Shown in pieces: positions 5,523-5,899 of a DNA stretch of 5,899 bases (its first letter is position 1; each line of letters opens with the position of its first letter). The translations under genes and the position numbers were made by a program. The stretch is taken from contig DVGE01000128.1 in the NCBI GenBank assembly GCA_018712885.1, forward strand, positions 1 to 5,899, in the 5' to 3' direction. The stretch comes from Candidatus Pullichristensenella stercoripullorum. GTDB taxonomy: Bacteria; Bacillota; Clostridia; Christensenellales; Aristaeellaceae. A model generated the notes under the pieces. That model ran no database searches and had not been told where the DNA came from. It was given only the letters and a program-made list of their open reading frames with translations.

Positions 5523-5899
5523 GCATGGACGAGGCGCTGATCTCCTTGTTGAAGGAAAAAGATCTGGAATATATCACCGTGAAGGAGATCTGCGAGAAGG
5601 CGGGCGTGAACAGGTCTACATTCTACCTCCACTATGAAACGATCGCCGACCTGATCGACGAGGCGGTCGAGACCGTAGGGCAACGATTCCTGTCCTGTTT
5701 TTCGGAGGACACCAAAGGGATCGCCGGGAGAGTCGATTCTGCCGATCTATCCGACCTTGTCCTCATCACGCGCGACTATCTACACCCGTATTTGCGCTTC
5801 GTCCGCGAAAACAGAGACCTTTACCGGGCAGTGTTCCGAACGCCCCGGGTGATGCAGGCAGACAGGAGATTCGGATATATCAAGGAATACATCATAGAG
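5483..5899 (+). CDS. TetR/AcrR-family transcriptional regulator (3' partial)
   Basis: The N-terminal 139 residues of a TetR repressor; the frame is open to the last base and the C-terminus lies beyond the window. The DNA-binding domain covers about 10-60, with the helix-turn-helix in TVKEICEKAGVNRSTFYLHY (32-51), a close fit to the TetR family pattern. The following helices (about 61-139, including ITRDYLHPYLRFVRENRDLY) start the ligand and dimer domain, which resembles the DhaS-like TetR C-terminal group as far as it goes. The start is GTG at 5483, with AGGAGGG (5467-5473) 9 nt upstream; that site is partly buried in the 5469-5522 inverted repeat. Arginine codons are mixed (5 of 12 are AGA/AGG), unlike the CGC-dominated genes upstream. 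With the membrane-protein gene 22 nt before it, it probably controls its own operon; the 5045-5060 palindrome is the likely operator. The ligand is unknown. Confidence 0.9.
   Translation, partial: MNKSKSKYFHTALCMDEALISLLKEKDLEYITVKEICEKAGVNRSTFYLHYETIADLIDEAVETVGQRFLSCFSEDTKGIAGRVDSADLSDLVLITRDYLHPYLRFVRENRDLYRAVFRTPRVMQADRRFGYIKEYIIE

Overview
The window looks like chromosomal DNA of a GC-rich member of the Bacillota, probably class Clostridia. The clues are strong AGGAGG-type ribosome binding sites before every gene, tightly packed same-strand genes, a compact fused aconitase paired with an isocitrate dehydrogenase, and a CatA-like acetyltransferase, a small two-helix membrane protein and a TetR regulator of a type I associate with clostridia. 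This is inference; there is no rRNA or other taxonomic marker. All genes are on the + strand. I see no tRNA, rRNA, CRISPR array, insertion sequence or integrase, and no gap between genes exceeds about 140 bases.

Region 1 (1-3742) is a closed operon: a GntR/FCD regulator (5' end cut off), aconitate hydratase and an isocitrate/isopropylmalate-family dehydrogenase best read as isocitrate dehydrogenase. The first junction has 1 nt between stop and start and the second is an ATGA overlap, so translation is probably coupled. A 10-bp GC hairpin followed by TTTT ends the unit. Together the two enzymes convert citrate to 2-oxoglutarate, the oxidative arm that supplies glutamate. Citrate synthase is not in the window. 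The GntR/FCD protein probably senses an organic acid and controls this operon.

Region 2 (about 3775-4963) starts with an extended -10 promoter and holds two acetyltransferases of unrelated folds that overlap by 11 nt: a RimJ/RimL-like GNAT and a CatA-like O-acetyltransferase with its catalytic residues intact. No convincing terminator follows.

Region 3 (about 5045 to the end) has a clearly lower GC content and different arginine codon use. It encodes a 119-residue two-helix membrane protein and, 22 nt later, a TetR-family regulator cut off by the window edge. The TetR gene begins at GTG 5483 and stays open to the last base. Two signals stand out here. One is a perfect 16-bp palindrome overlapping a possible extended -10 element upstream of the membrane-protein gene. 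The other is an 11-bp perfect inverted repeat that brackets the TetR start codon and includes part of its ribosome binding site. Both contain GGTAT/ATACC arms. They suggest an autoregulated two-gene module, possibly with a translational layer, and are the best candidates for undescribed biology in the window.
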